Positions 24,919 to 36,656 of a DNA stretch of 58,946 nt are shown one piece after another. How positions within the stretch are numbered: position 1 is the first letter of the stretch; each line of letters begins with the position of its first letter. The stretch is taken from assembly GCA_001632435.1 (NCBI GenBank), contig KV424090.1:1-58946 (forward strand), given 5' to 3'. The position numbers were made by a program, and so were the translations under genes. The notes beneath the pieces are model-generated. The model made no database searches. It saw only the letters and a program-made list of their open reading frames with translations, and was not told the DNA's origin. This DNA is from Calocera cornea HHB12733. Lineage: Eukaryota > Basidiomycota > Dacrymycetes > Dacrymycetales > Dacrymycetaceae.

Positions 24919-25285
24919 GCCTCTTATAGATAATGCTAATAGCCCTTCTCTCCTCCTATAATGCATATACGTTACGTTCAGAAGATGGAAAAATCAAACA
25001 ACAGTGGTATTCCATCACCGGCCTAAAGCACCGGTAACCCATCTTGTGAACCTTTACATACAATGTTCCGGACCTTTCCATGTGCGTCTTTGGAAAGACG
25101 GCGCGAGGAATTCCGGGCCCTGATCGCGCCTGCGCGCGTCGAGTTCGCTGTCACTCGCTTCACACCGACGATGTTCACATCATTATCCTAGCACACCTAC
25201 CTATCCGAGCTCTTCCTTCATAGCCCTCTCCTGTGCTAACGATCTTCTCATCCATTGAATAACTTCTCTTGGTGACCGAGATTCA
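24919..25285. other. Spacer between the two methyltransferase genes
   Basis: Holds the 3' end of copy 1 and the promoter of copy 2. No element could be named. Confidence 0.5.
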
Positions 25286-28200
25286 ATGACATCCTCCCGA
25301 AAACGCCATTTGAGTGATGACTCAGAGGTGTGCTGACGCACTGTAGCGCGCACAAGGCTGATCACTGATGGGTTTAACGAGGACAGATCTACTCGATCGC
25401 GGGTGGTCTCAGAGCTGCTTCTGTCTTGAGCAATCTGTCGACCACATTCTCGCGTCTATCTGTCGATCCCGGTTCATTTTCTTCGAGAAACTACGAACAC
25501 CTCGAACCGGCGCACAAGCGTCCAAAGAGTAGTAGGTCAACCATGCCTTCTACATCAGAGACGTTCAATTGATTTGAGGGATGTAGCGAACAGGTTTGAA
25601 GTCCCGGAAAACTGCATCTTGGAAGCTGAAGACCTTGTCCTTGAAGGCGAAGGTGTCGACAGTGATGAGAGCCAGGACGACGATGAAGAGCCTTCGCTTC
25701 CCATACGACTCCTGGACAGTTTCGTTGTATTTGATGAAGCAAATCACGGAACGATGATGCCGCTATCTGGATTAGAAGCACCCGACTCCGATCTACGAAT
25801 CTACGGAGTCGTCAAGCCTATGTTCGTCGGCGATGACGAGTACGTGGAATATGACGAAGAGGGCACTCCCAGCGACAATGCAGAACGCGTCGAATTCGTG
25901 TCAACCGCGATATTTCTGTACTATTTAGAGTCGGATCCAATGAAGCCGTAAGTGTTATGTTTATGTTCGCGCATTAATCGGGCTAACATGCAATTAGCCT
26001 GGTCTGGCTTAAGACACAGTATTCGTGGCTCATCCTGGATCGACCGTCCCCAGAGTACAGAGTCCACTATTATGAGTTCTGGAAAGCGCGATACGTGTGT
26101 CGCTTGGCGCTGATGACAACCTCTGAGGGGCGATCATACTTCGATCTGGAATTCTCGGAACTACAACAGACTGAGCCAGGTGGTGCCGTCAATCTACGAG
26201 GTAGACCCTTCTCGCAGACACGAGTGCTCAGGGAGGTCAGTATTGCAACTCGCGTTTCTTGCACGTTCCGTGAAGCTGAAGTTCGATATTTCGCAGATAT
26301 CTGGAAAGGAGGAGACGGTCGAGGATCTGCTTTCAGATGCCGTCGAATCTGGATGGGACAATGCATATGCTGTTATGCCCGAGCTGTATCCGCGGAAAAC
26401 CAAAACCAGCCTCTCAAGGAACCGCGTCAAGGATCAGACCTACCAACCAGCGGAGTCGCGCATTCGAAGTCATCCGCATCAAGCCCAGACTAAGAAGAGC
26501 TTTCGTCCGTTCTTCACCCCGGCGGTTGAAAGACTCGCATCTCGGTTGGGTCTTCGGGGATCTGCTCGCAGAATTGCCTCTGCTCCGGTTCATGACAGAT
26601 CACAGATCTCGATTCTTGATTCTCTCGAAGATTCCATTGAAGAAGCCGCAAAGGGAGACTTGGAGGGGGTCTGGGGACTCGACGACGATAGAGTTGGTGG
26701 ACCTTCTCCCCATCCGCAAGAGCCCTATCATGTTCACGACTTTGTCTACATTCGTGGTCTAAATGACCGGGAAGGCAATCAGCCATTTCGTATTGGGCAA
26801 ATCCGGGACTTCAGAGGCAGCGACCGTGATCCAAGGGTGATTGTTCGACTCTTCGCTCGATGGGACGATCTCAACGGTGTTCCGGACGAGGGTATACTGA
26901 GACCAAAAGATTCGGTGCGTGGGGTCTTGATTACAATGCGGAGATGATCGATCATGAGTCGCTAACACCTCTTTGCAGTGCCATCTGTGTGCCACGAGGG
27001 TGCATCACAACCTATCGACTCTTGACTTGCGTGGTCTATGCGTTGTCAGACATCACGAAGAGCTCTCCGAAGCCTCGACGACACGCCATCCAGGGGAGCA
27101 AGGGTTCTACGTTAAATACATTTGCTCGGCAGAGCGGTTGACTGGCCCTCTGACCAAGAATAACTTCCTCTTGCTGCGCCCGAACGACTTACAGCAATGT
27201 GCGAACTCACGGTGCAAAGACAGAAGGCACAGCAGGAACAAGGTCCTAAAGGAACCTCTCAAGTGTCTAGAGCTATTTCACGGAGCGGGCGGTCTTAGTC
27301 TGGGGCTGGAACAAGCGGGATGTATAGTAACGAAGTGGGTGGTTGATGCCTCCCCAAGCGCACACGCCACTTTTAGGTAGGCCAATGTTCCCACGAAAAG
27401 TTCTCAGAACTGATCGTGCTGGTAGAGCCAATTTCCCTGACGCTGCTGCCATTCTTCAAGACACGAACGAAGTGCTTCGCAGAGCAGTTGACCTTTCGGA
27501 GGGGAAGGATCCACCGCCTTTGTATCAGATTGGAAGCCATACCGAACGGTGCCCAGAACTGCCGCGTCCAGGAGAGGTTGATATCATAATCGGTGGACCG
27601 CCTTGGTTTGTCGTCTTGACTTGAAATTGTGAAGTCCACCTTACTGGTCCGTCGTTCTAGTCAAGGATTTTCGAGACTGAATTCATTCGCTACCGCCAAT
27701 GACAAGAGAAATACGCTGATTGGAAATGCTCTTTCTTATGTGGATTTCTTTCAACCGCGCTTCGTTCTTTTGGAGAACGTGAGACCGCTCTTGCACATGA
27801 GCAGTACATTGCGAAGGAATGGGAGCGACGAGGAGGAAGTCGTTGAGAACGCATTCGCTAAGCTGATTGTGGGCTTCCTGGTGGAGCGAGGGTAAATCGT
27901 CTCCACCTTTTCCGGAAAGCAGCCGCTGACCAGTGTCCAGATATCAAGTTCGATTTAAGGTCCTTCAAGCAGTCCAGTATGGAGCCCCGCAAGAGCGGAA
28001 CCGTGTGATCTTTATGGCTGCGCTCCGTGGTGAAACATTACCCGAGTTTCCACTGCCTACCCATACTTGGCGGTCTAAAGTTGGACCCGGACTTGGAGTC
28101 CTTCGCGATGAGGAGGGCGGTGCCCCACATCCTTATATAACAGTCGAAGATGCAATTAGCGATCTTCCTCCCTTCCACTGGGACTGGTAAGCGAGGCGTG

Positions 28201-29205
28201 TCTTGTCTTGTCTTGTATCAGCTCTGATATCCATCAGGGACGAACGCGGTCTGCGCAAGGATCCCGACTTGCCTCGACCTGACGAGCTTCGCGTCCCAGG
28301 CATCACCAGGAACAGGAAGCGGGAGACACGCGGATATATACACCCTGTTGCTTATACTGGACCTCCCAAGACAGCTTATCAACGCTTGATTCGGGGTGAT
28401 TGTGAGGAGGTCCAGCATCACGCCACGCACACCTTTTCAGTAAAATACGTTGAGCGGTAAGGCGTCCATTCAGCTGAAGTGAAGTGCAACGACTGACTGC
28501 CGTCGCGCGATAGAATCTGTAATATCCCTCCGCCGCAGCCCGAGCTTGGGATACCAGAAGGGCTCGACTGGCGAGGTGAGCTATCCTCATCCCCACCTTG
28601 AAAATGACGATGCTGACCGGTATGCGCAGCGATGTGCATGGCACTCATCCCTGCAGACGTAGCGCATCCACATGGGAGAATAGTTGGGGACACCAATATC
28701 AATCGTGAGTTGGTTCTTGACCTATGATAGTCGATGTCTACATGTGGAATCAGGTGATGCGAAATTCGCTCGTGTTTATGCATCGAGGCCGGCGCAAACT
28801 GTTGTGACCACTCTTCAACCAGGAGGAAGAATGACTCGGATTCTTCATTACTCCGTAAACCTCCCTCTCACTTCTATATATGTGACAATGCTCATGAATC
28901 TCACCAGCAATACCGCGTACTGTCCGCACGAGAGAACGCGCGTCTTCAAGGATTCCCTGACTCTTTCAAGTTCGTGGCGCCCAAGAACAATCTAACCGAA
29001 GTGGGTTGCGGTGCAAGTACTCTCCCCGAGCCATGTTCTAATGCACAATCAGATCTATCGCCTTATCGGAAACGCTGTCCCAATTCCTCTAGTGTATCAG
29101 CTAGGCCTGCAATTCAACAAGGCACTGCTTGGGGGAGAGCCAGACTCAGACTCAGAGGTGCAGGTGATTGAGCTGGACGAAAGAGAGGAGTCAGTTGAGC
29201 TCTGA
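25286..29205 (+). CDS. DNMT1-type DNA (cytosine-5) methyltransferase, copy 2, lacking the first BAH domain
   Basis: Paralogue of the gene just upstream. It begins MTSSRKRHLSDDSE. An RFTS-like part (RLLDSFVVFDEANHGTMMPL; LKTQYSWLILDRPSPEYRVH) leads to a basic linker with no recognisable first BAH domain. Then comes the second BAH (YHVHDFVYIRGLNDREGNQ, PFRIGQIRDF, VIVRLFARWDD) and the full catalytic domain: motif I LELFHGAGGLSLGLEQAG, motif IV GGPPCQGFS with the Cys codon split TG|T by an intron, motif VI LLENVRPLL, motif VIII QERNRVIFMAALRG and motif X RLIGNAVPIPLVYQLGLQ. It ends in an acidic tail (DEREESVEL) before the TGA at 29205. Catalytic motifs look complete, so it is probably active but with changed targeting. 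N-terminal exon joins around 25550-25600 are uncertain. Confidence 0.85.
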
Positions 29206-29447
29206 CCAACACCATATAGCGGACGGCTTATAAGTGTAGCAACCAGCGATAGTCACGAGAGATGTTGTAGAATAAGCAATGATTGTGAAATCAGGTTAGA
29301 CCTCTGCTGCCCTAGCAGTTTAAGCGCCCTTTGAAGAGTGATCGAGTGCGATCGAGGTCCCTATGATGCTTCTTTTCAACGGAGCCAGAATTTCTTGACC
29401 ATCGCCCGACCCCTGCTGGAGCCTACGTCCAACCCGTACCCGTGTCG

Positions 29448-31218
29448 ATGGCTTCACTAATTTCGGCGACCACTTGGGTCGCTCGAGGTATAGCTCGGCG
29501 GCAACCAACGAAATACAAACTCGATGAAGCCGAGCTCGAGCGCGTCAGCAAGCTCGCCAGGATAGATATAGAGGACGCTAGGAGGGAGCTCGAGAAGGCG
29601 AGCAAGGAGATCGAAAAGTGGGATGCTGAGAAAGGCACGAATGGGGAGATAGAGGGCGACGATGATGCATGGGAGGAGTGAGTGCGGACTCTTTGCGAGA
29701 GAAGTTCGATTGTTGATGCGGTGCAGTGAGCCGACTGATGCTGAGGCCGGGGAGGCTGACGACTCGAAGATGGATGTCGATGAACCGCCGACAAAATCGT
29801 CAGATCCCAACGACCTCTCCATCTACAATCTTGACTCTTACGACCAAGAGTCACAGTCCGTAGCAGCGGGCCCGTTCAGCAACATCAAAGGTCTCGCCTA
29901 CTACCGAGATAACGAAGACGATCCGTACATCACCCTAAAGGAAGATCCAGAGGAAGACGAGCGGGAAGAGCTCGAGGTCCTCCCTTCGGACAACCTGCTC
30001 GTTGTCGCGAAAACCGAGGACGAAATCCCTCAGCTCGAGGTCTACGTATATGAGGAGACGACTGACTCCCTATACGTACATCACGATATCATGCTCCCCT
30101 CCTTCCCGCTCTGCCTCGAATGGCTGGACTTCCCCGTCGCCTCATCATCATCATCATCCGATTCTTCACAAAACCGTGGCAACTTTGTTGCGGTCGGCAC
30201 GATGGAGCCTGAGATCGAGATCTGGGACTTGGACACCTTCGACTCGCTCTATCCCGCCGCTCTGCTCGGACGGCCAGACAAGACGGCTGCGCACGTTCCA
30301 ACGCCGGTCGGGACGGGAAAGAAGAAGAAGAAGAAAATGAAGTCGCGCGCAGCCTCGTCCGAGCATCACGTTGACGCCGTCCTATCCCTTTCCTGGAATC
30401 GGACACATCGGCAGCTGCTCGCCAGTGCTTCGGCTGACAAGACGGTCAAGCTGTGGGACCTCAGCCGACCATCGACAGATCCTGCGATTCGGAGCTTGGA
30501 GGTGCACAAGGACAAGGTGCAAGCGGTGGAGTGGAACCAGCTGGAGCCGACCGTCATCCTTACGGGGAGCTACGACCGCACCGTACGGATATTCGACTCT
30601 AGGGCACCGGCCGCCGGCGTGGGTGCGATTGTGGGTGCAGATGTTGAGGCTCTGCGCTGGGACCCGTGGGATGCGAACCGTTTCTACGTCTCGCTCGAAA
30701 ATGGGATTGTTCTCAACTTCGATGCTCGAACGCTACCTTCGGATCTCTCTGAGCCGTCGCCAGCACAATTTACGCTATCAGCGCACGATGGCGCTGTCTC
30801 TGCACTGGATGTCAATCCGCATATCCGGGGCTGCCTTGCAACAGGCGGAACGGACAAAATGATAAAGGTGTGGAACATCAACGAGCCGGAACAGGGACAG
30901 CGGGAGATCAGCATGGTGACGAGCCGCGAGCTTGGTGTCGTACGCCCACAATCTACGCGAGGATCGTGATCATAATATACTCACATCCTGTTCTAGGGCA
31001 AGGTCTTCTCGGTTAGCTGGTCACCAGATGATCCTCTTACACTTGCTGCTGCGGGTTCTAAGGCGAAGCTGCAGCTGTGGGAGGTGGGCACGAATGCGGG
31101 CGTGCGGAAGGCGTTCGGTCAAAAGCTCAGAGATGCGGGCAAGCAGCTCAGGGAGAAGGAAGGCGGTGGGATTGTGGGTGTCGAGTCGGATGATGAGGAG
31201 AGCGATGGGGAGGAGTAG
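29448..31218 (+). CDS. PWP1: Periodic tryptophan protein 1 (PWP1), WD40 ribosome-biogenesis factor
   Basis: Nucleolar WD-repeat protein linked to pre-rRNA processing. The protein starts MASLISATTWVARGIARRQP and PTKYKLDEAELERVSKLAR, a PWP1 hallmark, then has an acidic region and GPFSNIKGLAYYRDNEDDPY, also characteristic. WD repeats follow (LSLSWNRTHRQLLASASADK, TVKLWDL, ILTGSYDRTVRIFDSR, LRWDPWDANRFYVSLENG, CLATGGTDKMIKVWNI, SVSWSPDDPLTLAAAGSK, LQLWEV). A Lys-rich loop (KKKKKKMKSR) may act in nucleolar localisation. Exons 29448-29677, 29727-30939 and 30997-31218 sum to 554 residues, the expected size. Neighbour of eIF3j, another translation-related gene on the same strand. Confidence 0.95.
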
Positions 31219-31553
31219 CGGCTTTTAGAATATGCCTTGCATGTGTATCTTCATGACATCTCGCACTAATAATAATTACGATCTTTTCTGATGATCATAA
31301 TACTTTGAAACGGGGCTCTCGGCTCCGAGCCGTGCCTCCGCCCAGGCGGCTTAGCGGAGGTAAAATATCTCGCCCTCACCTGACGGGCACCTCACCGTCC
31401 TCCTTCGGTAGTGCTCTCTACGTGCTATCAGCAGTCGTGTTCTTAGAATCTGTCTGATCTGCTGAAGATCCATCCTGCGCTACGATAACATTGTACGGAC
31501 CCAGTCACCCAGCCGAATCGTTCAAGAGCAAACTTTAGACGGAATCGAGAATC
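31219..31553. other. Intergenic with GC-rich hairpins
   Basis: Spacer before eIF3j. Around 31316-31362 lie two small inverted repeats (GGCTC/GAGCC and CCTCCGC/GCGGAGG) that could form hairpins; their role is unknown. Confidence 0.4.
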
Positions 31554-32478
31554 ATGTCAGACGAGTGGGGTATGTCGTATCCGCGCTATTTCATCGTGTC
31601 TCTCCTGACTCAAATCCGACAGACGCATCCGAGAACGAGAACGAGGCTCCCGCCCCGAAGGCACCGGTCGTGCACAAGAAGACCCGGTGGGATGAGGAGG
31701 AGGAAGAGGTTAATATCGCTGTACATCCATATCCACCAGTTTTGTTGGAGCTGGATCTAACGTACATGCGTAGGATGATTGGGACGCGTCTGAGGAAGAA
31801 GGGGAGCCCGCACCTGCACCTGCACCTGTCGCTCCGCCGAAGAAGAAGGGCACGCTGAAGCAGAAGATCGCCGAGAAGGAGGCAGCAAAGGCGGCGCGAG
31901 CCGCAGCAGGTCTGGACAGCGACGCGGACGAGGAGGAGATTGATGAGGTTGAGAAGCGGAGATTGGCCCGGGAGAGGGAGCTCGACGCTGATCTGAAGAA
32001 TGCGGCGGACTTGCTTGGCGGACCGAGTGCGGTTAATGGGAGAGGTATGCCGTACATCTTCCATTCGGTGCGTCGCGTCTGACAATATGAAGCTGCCGCT
32101 GCCGCTGCCGTGCCTCCCGAGCTGGAGGAAATTCTCAAGGCGGATCCCAAGACTAAGGAGGACTTCCAGCGCTTCTCCACCCTGATCTACGAACGCTTAA
32201 TCAAGCCTCAAGAGTCCAAGCCGCTCTTTGCGACCTTCGTAGAGCTTCACGTTCGTGAACTCGCGCAAACACTGCGGGACGTCGACGTTCGACGAGCGGC
32301 GACTGCGCTCACCACTCTCGCCAATGAGAAGATAAAAGAGAAGAGCCAGACAGGGAAGAAGAAGAAAGCCGCGGCGAAGCCCATTCTTGGCGCCGCTAAA
32401 ACTGTAAACAAGATCGACACTTCTATCTACGAGGAGGCGCTCGATGACTTCGGAAAGGAGACGGACGACTTCATGTGA
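31554..32478 (+). CDS. HCR1: Eukaryotic translation initiation factor 3 subunit J
   Basis: Loosely bound eIF3 subunit that acts on the 40S ribosome in initiation and recycling. The spliced start is MSDEWDASENENEAP, with the VHKKTRWDEEEEE and DDWDASEEEGEPAP acidic tracts, then the basic GTLKQKIAEKEAAKAARAAA helix. The conserved C-terminal part includes LKADPKTKEDFQRFSTLIYE and ends YEEALDDFGKETDDFM, a good match to eIF3j. Four exons with three short introns (first donor right after codon 5). The stop is TGA at 32478. Intact. Confidence 0.93.
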
Positions 32479-32706
32479 TTCACGTCTTTCAATGCCTGCT
32501 GTCTGTCTTCCTGGGTTGGTTCGTCACGGCTGCCTCGCATGGTACGACGATACCTGCGCAATGTATAATGAACCACATTTTCATTCTATCGAGGTCTGGA
32601 TGGTTTTCGTCATCTAGGATCATTCCCTGTTGTTCTCCTCCTCCCCTTTACGCACGACGTAATAGCATGATGTTGCGTATCCATCATTCATCGTCTATGG
32701 TACAAA

Positions 32707-34090
32707 TCACAGCTTCGCCTTCGATGCTCCGAAGTTCTGTTGCTTCATCCACTCGTGTAACACCTCCACCAATCCGTCCACCTCCTTTCGTGTGTTCGAA
32801 GCATGTACGCATAGTCGGACGCGTTCTTGTCCTCTCGGTACTGTTGGGAAGGCGATTTGACGGGCCATATAGCCATGGGACTGGAAGTACAGAGCGAGCG
32901 GGAGAGGAGGAGCGACGACGATGGGAATGATGGGAGATGCAACGCCACCCACCATTTCAGACGGCACGAGCGACATCTTGCTGCCTGGGTATGCTTCAAT
33001 GCATTTAGTAAGAGACGCTCGACAGTAGTTGGCGATGTCCGTCATTTGTTTTGCGAGCTGATAGAATACCTGTTAGCTCGGTTGAACCACAAACAGCCTC
33101 GATCGGACGCACCGCTTCGCCAGTTCCATCCTCCAGGAAGTCCAGGGTGCAATTCATGGATACAACGTTGAATTGGGGCAATGCCGTGGTATAGATGACG
33201 GGTCGAGCGTAGTTGAGAAAATAGTTGCGAATGAGAGGCGTGGCGAGAACGACAGCTGGACGACATATCAGCCTGGATGCAATTTTCTCGAAGACAAGAT
33301 ATCGCTCACCTCCCGAAGAACCGAATGCTTTTCCGAAAGTGTTTAATCGTACAAGAATGTCTTTTTCCAGGCCAAGGTGCGAGACGAGCCCCCTGCCTTT
33401 CGGTCCAAGCAAGCCGTTGGTGTGGGCCTCGTCGACAATAACATGGCCATTGCCGGCAGGGAAGTACTCCCGTACTGTCCGAATCACCTCTGCCAGCGGT
33501 GCAAAGTCGCCATCCATGCTGTATAGAGCCTCCACGGCAACAAAGACGCTGCGCTCTCCGGTAAAGTAAGGCGGGTTGGCTGCGAGAAGGTTGCCGAGTA
33601 CATCCTTAAGTCCTTCTACGCTGTTGTGCTCGAACGGAATTCGCAGCGCTGGCGGGATCCTGGAGGCGCGCATCCCGTCGTGCACGGACGCATGAATGAG
33701 TTCGTCGTAGATCACCGCATCTCCGGGCTGGGGTAGTACTGTAAAGATGCCAACATTGGCGTCGTAACCAGAATTGAAGAGTAAGGCAGCGGGTGCGTTG
33801 TAGAAAGCAGCAAGCCTCTTCTCCAAAGCGATGTGATCGGGCGAGTTGCCATCCAGAAGGCGGGACGCACTAGATCCAAGGATATGCTCGGTCTTGCCCA
33901 GTGTCTTGAGAAAATGTTCTCGCAGCTTCGGGTTGCGAGATAGACCGAGGTAGTCATTGGACGAAAAGTCGACCTTCTGTTCCGTTGGAGGATCTTCGGC
34001 AATTGTACGGAGGTAGCCATTCCGCCGTCTGTTTTCCAGCGCAGCGGACAGAGCCTTGTTCAGCGGTGTTCCTGCCAGTATCGAGGACAT
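32707..34090 (-). CDS. bioF: 8-amino-7-oxononanoate synthase-like PLP enzyme with C-terminal AKL
   Basis: Alpha-oxoamine synthase family enzyme; the closest pattern is BioF, which condenses pimeloyl-CoA and alanine in biotin synthesis. Seen in order: FSSNDYLGLSRNP, GSSASRLLDGNSPDH, LLFNSGYDANVG, IYDELIHASVHDG, the PLP-contact motif VDEAHTNGLLGPKGRG and the PLP lysine in NTFGKAFGSSG. Exons 33310-34090, 33113-33255 and 32707-33069 sum to 428 residues, the usual length. The protein ends SKAKL; AKL is a good type-1 peroxisomal targeting signal. In fungi, BioF-type enzymes have been found in peroxisomes, where pimeloyl-CoA is made by beta-oxidation. A related enzyme such as a serine palmitoyltransferase-like or ALA synthase-like protein is less likely because of length and motif detail. 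Confidence 0.85.
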
Positions 34091-34829
34091 CTCGGTGACT
34101 TAAGGTTTCTCGAGGGAGAAACGGAGTCTCTTTTATAATGTTTGGAGAAAGCGTTGGGGTTCTCGGCCGAGAACTTCCGCGTCAAATGAAGGGTCGGGAA
34201 GCTTGGCGTACATGGAGAGGCATTTGCTGATGTCTTTTGGATGGTGATTGATGCTAACAGAAGCAGTCGGATAGGCAGAGAGCTGTATAACGTTGTGCAC
34301 ACATGTAGTGCCTACCCGACGATGAGAAGTGAGGCGTGAGACCTAAGGTGGTGCCCTGAATGAAGTTTTCACTCCGCTTTCTCGCGGACCCCATGGACGA
34401 GGCGGTGGGGTGAGGCGTTCATCAATGGGCGCTGAATCGACCGCTCATCAACATTCTCTCGCTTGCTACTGGCTTACAAATCTTTATTCATACCGCCGAT
34501 CCTTTGTGGTGAAGTTTAAGCATGACTTGTTGGCTGGTCGTGCGGAGGGGGCGGTGTGGAAGATGTTTGCCGTCAAACCTGATGAGACACTCTCAAGGCC
34601 AAGTGCACCTCCTCGTACATCGACATTAGCAAGCACAGTCACTAATAGACATACCATTCAGCTCTGATCATTCCAGACTCGGGGGCCGCTTGCACCCAAC
34701 GACATTAGTAGAAGATAGCACGAAACGAGAATGGCCGTTGTGATGGTGGCTTCTTCGCGACTGTGCATTTCATGCATTGATTACGAATGTACAACGACCC
34801 GATGCCAACTGCCACAACCCACTACTGCA
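34091..34829. other. Intergenic, BioF promoter side
   Basis: About 740 nt between the BioF-like start and the thiolase stop, both on the minus strand. No gene or clear regulatory element was recognised. Confidence 0.5.
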
Positions 34830-36204
34830 TTACACCTTCTCCAATATCACAGCGATGCCCTGTCCACCGCCGATGCATGCCGCGCCCAGGCCGTACTTGA
34901 TGTTCAGCCTCTGCATGTTATGCGCCACATTCGAAATGATCCTTGCTCCGCTCGCTCCGAGGGGATGAGCGAGGGCGATCGCACCTCCGAACATATTCGA
35001 TCTTTCTGTGGGGAGGTTGAGCTCCTTGGCAACCGCGAGCCACTGCCCCGCAAACGCCTCGTTCACGTCGATAATGCCAATGTCGTCCAATGATAAGCTC
35101 GCACGCTTCAGCGCCATCCGGATCGACTCGACGGGACCGAGACCCATCATCGTTGGCTCGCAGGCGGTAATGCCCCAGGAGACAACGCGCGCGATCGGCT
35201 TCAGTCCGTGTCGCTCGACGGCGACATCGGAGGCCACAACGTTGGCAGCTGCGCCGTCACCGATCCCGGATGCGTTGCCAGCAGTCACTACACCGCCCTT
35301 CTCGAAGACAGGGTTGAGCGAGCCGAGCGAGTGGGAAGTACTTTGCGGCCGGGGGTGCTCGTCTTGTTCAAACACTATGTCGTGCTTTTTGTGCTTGACC
35401 GTCATGGGTGCGATCTCGTCCTTGAACGCGCCGCTCTCGACCGCTTTCATCCATCGCTGCTGGGACTGTAGGGCAAACTCGTCGCACATTTCTCGTGTGA
35501 TGCCGTACTTCTTGGCCAGGTTCTCAGCGGTGACTATATGCGCATATAATCAGCTGTCTTGTAGAGAGACACAGGGCAGGATATACGCACTGCCCATAGG
35601 TGTCGGCTTCCAATTCGGTGCTGTCCCCGTCACCTGGTCCACCAAGCTCGCCGCGAGCGAGTCCACCAGCTTGAGGTCCACACCGTACTTTGTGCCCCAC
35701 CTCGCCGCGCCAGCTAGCGTATACGGGGCCATGCTCATGTTCTCCGTCCCACCGGTGAGTACGATCTCTGACTCGCCAGTCATGATCTGCTGCACGCCAG
35801 TGATGAGCGCTTGGAAGCCCGAGCCGCACAGGCGGTTCACGGTGAGCGCGGGTACGGTGATTGGCAAGCCGGCGTAGTGCCCCACATGGCGTGCGAGGTA
35901 TGCGCCAGAAGTGTCCGTTTGGACGACGTTACTGTTGGTATGTCAGCGCGACGCAGAGACGGCAAACGGATCAATGCGCACCCAAATACAACAGAGTCTA
36001 CTGGAAGGTCTTTTGGCAGTGTATCGAGAGCCGCCTTGCTCGCGAAGCCTCCCAGTTCGGACGCCTTGAAGTCCTTTAGTTTCCCCCCGAATGTACCAAA
36101 CGGCTGGGAGAGGCGCTCAATGTTTGTCATCGCGTGGTGTTGGCAGGACATACCGTGCGCTTTGAGGCGACAACAAACGACTGGACTCCTAAGCGTGCGT
36201 TCAT
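34830..36204 (-). CDS. 3-ketoacyl-CoA / acetyl-CoA thiolase (ACAA2-like)
   Basis: Thiolase that cleaves 3-ketoacyl-CoA in beta-oxidation or, in reverse, condenses acetyl-CoA. Exon 1 (36154-36204) encodes MNARLGVQSFVVASKRT and joins to FGTFGGKLKDFKASELGG. The active-site Cys motif is VNRLCGSGFQALI, followed by TGGTENMSMAPYTL and VTAENLAKKYGITREM. The second half has DVNEAFAGQWLAV, the catalytic His in ALAHPLGASGAR and the second Cys in AACIGGGQGIAV. All catalytic residues are present and the length is about that of mitochondrial-type thiolases. No C-terminal PTS1 is visible (it ends VILEKV) and no clear PTS2, so mitochondrial or cytosolic location is more likely. An upstream in-frame ATG exists at 36360. 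A 14-bp palindrome lies in one intron (35535-35548). Confidence 0.9.
35535..35548. repeat. Perfect palindrome TATATGCGCATATA in a thiolase intron
   Basis: The 14-nt sequence equals its own reverse complement and lies in an intron of the thiolase gene. Related TATATGCGC strings recur in other introns and promoters of the window. Confidence 0.6.
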
Positions 36205-36656
36205 GGCGGCGGAATGGGGAATGCCGGGAAGAGATGTGGGGGAAGCTGTCGCCGGACGAGCCCTTTTACAGGCTCGTGAGGGGACCGTCACAACTCGAAG
36301 AGACTCAGGGCGCGAGTACCCGAGCGGGTCCGGGCATGTGATTGCCGGTCCCGGGCGCACCTCGCACGGCCCGCTTTCGGATTAGAGCCGACGGCATTGC
36401 CAAGCCTCCGGGGTTTGCTCGATAACGCATCTCTCGATTGCTTTTCTACCACTACAAGCTACCTATGAGGGCTTGCATAAGGAGAAGGAAGGAAGAGAAA
36501 TGAAATGAAAACGAAACTTCTATGGTCGTGAAGTACTACAGTGAGGTGCGAATATGATACGGAATGGAGCCCCATGAGAGAAGGTAAACGAAAGACGACT
36601 GGTATGGCTACTTCTAGGTTCATGAATGAGTGGCAGGCAGAGTTCATTATGCGCGA
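36205..36656. other. Intergenic between thiolase and fatty acid synthase
   Basis: Promoter side of the thiolase and 3' side of fatty acid synthase. No further gene was seen. Confidence 0.5.

Noticed and set aside
27595..27624. Loss of catalytic Cys (Trp in place of Cys) in the methyltransferases
   Set aside because: Apparent GPPW comes from reading into the intron; splicing restores PPCQG in both copies.
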